A stretch of 9,485 bases of DNA from positions 1-9,485 of the forward strand of contig JBJOHV010000004.1 in assembly GCA_046047495.1 (NCBI GenBank), written 5' to 3'. The translations under genes were made by a program, and so were the position numbers. Below the pieces are notes generated by a model. That model saw only the letters and a program-made list of their open reading frames with translations. It had not been told where the DNA came from and made no database searches. Shown in pieces: positions 7,354 through 9,485 of this stretch. Each line of letters starts with the position of its first letter. Within the stretch, counting starts at the first letter, position 1. Origin of the DNA: NORP240 sp046047495. Lineage in GTDB: Bacteria > Pseudomonadota > Gammaproteobacteria > Pseudomonadales > Pseudohongiellaceae.

Positions 7354-8409
7354 ATGGACCAGAGAAGGATTGCGCTGACCCATTGGGCGCGCCATCAATT
7401 GACCGACTTGCTGAACTGGCCCGGTTGCGAGATCGTGCTGGAAACCCTCAGCGGCGATGCCAGCTTCCGTCGCTACTTTCGCGCCCGCCTGCCCACGGCC
7501 AGCTATGTTCTGGTAGACGCACCACCGGAGCGGGAGGATTGCCAGGTTTTCGTGACCATCGGTCGGGCCTTCAGTGCCGCCGGACTCCACACCCCGGCAG
7601 TGTTGCGGGTGGATTTCACCGACGGCTTCATGCTGCTGGAGGACCTCGGGGATACCTTGTATCTGAATCTGTTGTCCAAGGCGGACTCCAGCCTGGTCGA
7701 CTCGCTTTATGACAGTGCCATCGACGCCCTGCTGCAACTTCAGCAACACCAGAACCTCGCCATCCTGCCAGCCTATGATGCGACCCTGCTGCGCCGGGAA
7801 ATGAGCCTGTTCGATGAATGGTTCTGCGGGCGCTTCCTGGAACTGGAGCTGAGCTCCCGAGACCGGCAGATCATCGGGCACTGCCATGACGTGTTGGTGG
7901 AGGCCGCCCTGGAGCAGACACGGGTGGCGGTGCACCGGGATTACCATTCACGCAATCTGATGGTGCCGCCTGGCTGGCCGCAACAAAAGGCGCCGGGTGT
8001 CATCGACTTCCAGGACGCCGTGCACGGGCCATACACCTACGATCTGGTGTCCCTGCTTCGGGATTGTTATATCCGCTGGCCCGAGGAATACGTCACCGCC
8101 AAGGCGCTGGGCTACAAGCAGGCCGCTGAAACGCGGGGCATCATTCCCGCCACAGCGGATGCGGACTTTCTGAGGCACTTCGATCTGATGGGGCTGCAGC
8201 GGCATTTGAAGGTCATGGGCATTTTCTGTCGCCTGTGTCTGCGGGACGGCAAGCCGGCCTATCTGGCGGACATCCCGCTGGTCATCGATTATTTTGTCAG
8301 TGTCGCGGCCAGGCACCGGGAGCTGGAGGAATTTTCCGACTGGTTCCAGCAGCGCATCCTGCCCCTGGCCCAGATCAGACTGAGCAAGGCCGCCCCATGC
8401 GCGCCATGA
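7354..8409 (+). CDS. amgK: N-acetylmuramate/N-acetylglucosamine anomeric kinase AmgK
   Basis: Cytoplasmic kinase that phosphorylates MurNAc (and GlcNAc) at the anomeric carbon with ATP, feeding MurU in the peptidoglycan-recycling bypass described in Pseudomonas. The 351-residue protein has an aminoglycoside-phosphotransferase (APH) fold. It shows a nucleotide-binding N-lobe with GDASFRRYFR (34-43) and VLVDAPP (52-58), the hinge-like MLLEDLGD (93-100), the catalytic loop VHRDYHSRNLM (193-203; base D196, metal ligand N201) and the DFG-like IDFQDA (217-222; metal ligand D218). These forms are typical of AmgK and close relatives and differ from antibiotic-resistance APH enzymes. It diverges from lptD, as I recall for Pseudomonas, and its 3' end overlaps murU by 13 nt. 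The adjacent murU greatly strengthens the call over a generic phosphotransferase. Confidence 0.93.
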   Translation: MDQRRIALTHWARHQLTDLLNWPGCEIVLETLSGDASFRRYFRARLPTASYVLVDAPPEREDCQVFVTIGRAFSAAGLHTPAVLRVDFTDGFMLLEDLGDTLYLNLLSKADSSLVDSLYDSAIDALLQLQQHQNLAILPAYDATLLRREMSLFDEWFCGRFLELELSSRDRQIIGHCHDVLVEAALEQTRVAVHRDYHSRNLMVPPGWPQQKAPGVIDFQDAVHGPYTYDLVSLLRDCYIRWPEEYVTAKALGYKQAAETRGIIPATADADFLRHFDLMGLQRHLKVMGIFCRLCLRDGKPAYLADIPLVIDYFVSVAARHRELEEFSDWFQQRILPLAQIRLSKAAPCAP

Positions 8410-9080
8410 TCCTGGCAGCGGGTCTCGGCACCCGCATGCAGCCGTTGACCGCCAATCTGCCCAAGCCTCTGCTCAAGGTGGGCGACAGGACCCTCATCGA
8501 GCACCAGGTCATGAAACTGGTGGCCGCCGGCATCGAGGGCATCGTGATCAATCACTTCTACCTGGGTGACATGATCCAGGACCTGCTGGGCAACGGGACG
8601 CGCTACGGTGCCGAAATCGTCTATTCGCGCGAGCCGATCCGCCTGGAAACCGCCGGCGGCATCATCAAGGCCCTGCCGCAATTGCAGGACGACAGTTTTG
8701 TGGTGGTGAATTCGGATATCTGGACTGATTATTCCTTTGCGCGCCTGCAGCCGCTGGATCCCCGGCAGGCCCTGGCCCATCTGGTGCTCGTCCCCAATGC
8801 GGAGCATCACCCCGCGGGGGATTTCCATCTGGGTGCCGATGGGCGGGTCCATGAGCAAAGCGGCTCGTCCGATCCCCGTCTGACCTTCAGCGGCATCAGC
8901 GTCATGCACCGGGAGTTGTTTGCCGGCCTGCCCGTTCAGCCGCTGAAGTTGCTGCCCCTGTTGCAGGGTGCCATGGCCGAGGGACGCCTGCGGGGTGAAC
9001 GATACGAGGGGCTGTGGATGGACATCGGCACGCCGGCGCGGCTGGAGGCTGTGAATCGGCTTGTGATGGGTCAGGGGTGA
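8397..9080 (+). CDS. murU: N-acetylmuramate alpha-1-phosphate uridylyltransferase MurU
   Basis: Transfers UMP from UTP to MurNAc-1-phosphate, giving UDP-MurNAc, which enters peptidoglycan synthesis without MurA/MurB and so bypasses the fosfomycin target. The 227-residue product is a single-domain sugar-nucleotidyltransferase: MILAAGLGTRMQPLT (4-18) with PKPLL (22-26) for nucleotide binding, LETAGGI (83-89), the metal-binding VNSDIW (104-109, D107) and WMDIGTPARL (207-216, D209). It is about the size of Pseudomonas MurU and lacks the C-terminal extensions of GlmU or RmlA. Two ATGs are possible: 8397 (13-nt overlap with amgK, AAGG 7 nt upstream, MRAMILAAG start) and 8406 (ATGA overlap). I chose 8397 because the product then matches the usual N-terminus. 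Coupling to amgK is likely with either. Confidence 0.93.
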   Translation: MRAMILAAGLGTRMQPLTANLPKPLLKVGDRTLIEHQVMKLVAAGIEGIVINHFYLGDMIQDLLGNGTRYGAEIVYSREPIRLETAGGIIKALPQLQDDSFVVVNSDIWTDYSFARLQPLDPRQALAHLVLVPNAEHHPAGDFHLGADGRVHEQSGSSDPRLTFSGISVMHRELFAGLPVQPLKLLPLLQGAMAEGRLRGERYEGLWMDIGTPARLEAVNRLVMGQG

Positions 9081-9090
9081 CTTTGGTTAT

Positions 9091-9105
9091 GGCTCAGCGG
9101 GCGGC
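9091..9105 (+). repeat. 15-bp direct repeat, copy 1
   Basis: GGCTCAGCGGGCGGC occurs here and again, identically, at 9159-9173, with starts 68 bp apart. Its core CTCAGCG also recurs at 9255-9261. The function is unknown. Confidence 0.75.
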
Positions 9106-9149
9106 ACGGCACCGACAGGCTTTGAGTTCAGTGCCGGGATGGATGTAAG

Positions 9150-9166
9150 GCTGAGGAAGGCTCAGC
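9150..9166 (+). repeat. Small hairpin overlapping direct repeat copy 2
   Basis: GCTGAG (9150-9155) and CTCAGC (9161-9166) are perfect inverted arms around a GAAGG loop. The right arm is part of the second copy of the 15-bp direct repeat, so copy 2 can fold with its left flank whereas copy 1 lacks this partner. Confidence 0.55.
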
Positions 9167-9173
9167 GGGCGGC
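9159..9173 (+). repeat. 15-bp direct repeat, copy 2
   Basis: Second exact copy of GGCTCAGCGGGCGGC. It directly abuts the left arm of the long inverted repeat that starts at 9174. Confidence 0.75.
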
Positions 9174-9289
9174 GCAGGGGGTGGCGGCAGACCGCGCCCG
9201 TCCCGGGTGCCTTCGCTCCGAAAAGAAGCCCTGGAAGGCGGTCTTTTTTCTGCGCTCAGCGCTGGTCTTTGATTGCCGCCACCCCCTGC
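9174..9289. repeat. Long interrupted inverted repeat (16-bp perfect outer arms plus an inner continuation)
   Basis: The left outer arm GCAGGGGGTGGCGGCA (9174-9189) is an exact reverse complement of 9274-9289. Pairing continues inward: GACCGCGC (9190-9197) matches GCGC-T-GGTC (9259-9267) with one bulged base, separated from the right outer arm by a 6-nt bulge (9268-9273). About 24 base pairs can therefore form around a 61-nt centre that itself contains GCCTTC/GAAGGC. RNA or single-stranded DNA from here could fold into one long rod. It resembles a small non-coding repeat element, but identity with any named family cannot be shown from this window. Confidence 0.6.
9189..9249 (+). terminator. 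Probable rho-independent terminator of amgK-murU
   Basis: AGACCGC (9189-9195) pairs with GCGGTCT (9238-9244) and runs straight into a T-run (9244-9249). The enclosed sequence has a further inverted pair, GCCTTC (9209-9214) and GAAGGC (9234-9239), which competes at its last two bases. The stem closes a large loop, so this is not textbook, and it competes with the longer 9174-9289 pairing. It is 109 nt beyond the murU stop. Confidence 0.4.
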
Positions 9290-9417
9290 ACCCCCCACTG
9301 GCTCGACACTCACTGCCGGCCCCTAACTGCAGGTTCGACTCCAGCGGTTCAATCGAAGCCAATTGGAATTCTGCACGGCACTGGAAGGTCGCTGTGGGCG
9401 ATTGACCGGGCGACCGT

Positions 9418-9437
9418 ACGCGCCATGGATGGCGCGT
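9418..9437. repeat. Near-perfect 20-bp palindrome, possible part of a dispersed intergenic repeat
   Basis: ACGCGCCAT and ATGGCGCGT are perfect 9-bp inverted arms separated only by GG. The flanks add an inverted pair GGTCGC (9387-9392) / GCGACC (9410-9415), a small GGCG-TGT-CGCC hairpin (9462-9472) and the 10-bp palindrome GGCAATTGCC (9475-9484). From memory, similar CCATGGATGGC-type sequences followed by a TATTCACGGCGT-like segment recur between genes in several gammaproteobacterial genomes; I could not check this. Confidence 0.5.
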
Positions 9438-9485
9438 CCGAGCCTACAGGGATGTATTCACGGCGTGTCGCCAGGGCAATTGCCG

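Larger units (their letters stand above)
9081..9485. other. Repeat-rich intergenic region with no convincing gene
   Basis: The 405 bases after murU hold only short open frames with low-complexity, Pro/Gly/Arg-rich translations and no recognisable domain or good ribosome-binding site. What can be seen instead is a set of direct and inverted repeats (listed separately), a T-run at 9244-9249 that fits transcription termination, and a palindrome near the right edge. No tRNA, CRISPR or insertion-sequence gene is present. Confidence 0.7.

Noticed and set aside
6832..7947. 371-codon open frame on the minus strand running from within amgK across the divergent promoter region into lptD
   Set aside because: It is antisense to the well-supported amgK catalytic region and out of frame with lptD, has no recognisable domain, and would span both predicted promoters.
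7354..8409. Antibiotic-resistance aminoglycoside phosphotransferase
   Set aside because: The APH fold is shared, but the VHRDYHSRNLM and IDFQDA motifs, the overlapping murU and the core-genome location fit AmgK of cell-wall recycling.
9174..9289. Integron attC site or insertion-sequence end
   Set aside because: The arms lack the conserved attC core (GTTRRRY/RYYYAAC), and there is no integrase, transposase or clear target-site duplication flanking the element.
9300..9370. tRNA-like TpsiC arm (GGTTCGACTCC, near 9332-9342)
   Set aside because: The T stem needs a mismatch, and no matching acceptor, D or anticodon arm can be found upstream, so there is no tRNA gene here.
9128..9405. Short open frames of 61-88 codons on both strands after murU
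   Set aside because: Their translations are low-complexity and arise from the inverted repeat and GC-rich sequence. None has a credible ribosome-binding site or domain.

Overview
The window is about 9.5 kb of GC-rich DNA carrying a conserved housekeeping block of gammaproteobacterial type. The minus strand has lptD, surA, pdxA, rsmA (ksgA), apaH and the 5' part of cca, in that transcription order, apparently as one operon. Diverging from lptD on the plus strand is the two-gene unit amgK-murU. The lptD-surA-pdxA-rsmA-(apaG)-apaH order is classic for Gammaproteobacteria. The amgK/murU pair, instead of the djlA found beside lptD in E. coli, points to a Pseudomonas-like or purple-sulphur-type (Chromatiales/Ectothiorhodospiraceae-like) lineage rather than an enteric one. 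The exact taxon is not resolvable by eye.

Minus-strand operon (about 7276 down to 1): a 143-bp divergent intergenic region holds a sigma70-like promoter for lptD. Genes then follow almost without gaps: about 20 nt between lptD and surA with the start chosen here, 9 nt between surA and pdxA, a 4-nt TTGA overlap between pdxA and rsmA, 74 nt between rsmA and apaH, and 2 nt between apaH and cca. The operon joins outer-membrane biogenesis (LptD, and SurA, the chaperone that helps fold outer-membrane barrels such as LptD), vitamin B6 synthesis (PdxA), ribosome maturation (RsmA), Ap4A turnover (ApaH) and tRNA 3'-end maturation (Cca). The apaG gene usually found between rsmA and apaH is missing; its place is taken by a short gap with a plausible extended -10 promoter.

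Plus-strand unit (7354-9080): AmgK (anomeric MurNAc/GlcNAc kinase) and MurU (MurNAc-1-phosphate uridylyltransferase) overlap and should be translationally coupled. Together they make UDP-MurNAc from recycled cell-wall sugar, bypassing de novo synthesis by MurA/MurB.

The last 405 bases (9081-9485) have no convincing gene but are rich in short repeats: a 15-bp direct repeat, a long interrupted inverted repeat (9174-9289) with a probable terminator inside, and a near-perfect 20-bp palindrome near the right edge that looks like part of a dispersed intergenic repeat. This is the only part of the window not explained by well-known genes. I do not see a new defence, mobile or biosynthetic system here; most of the window is ordinary core genome.
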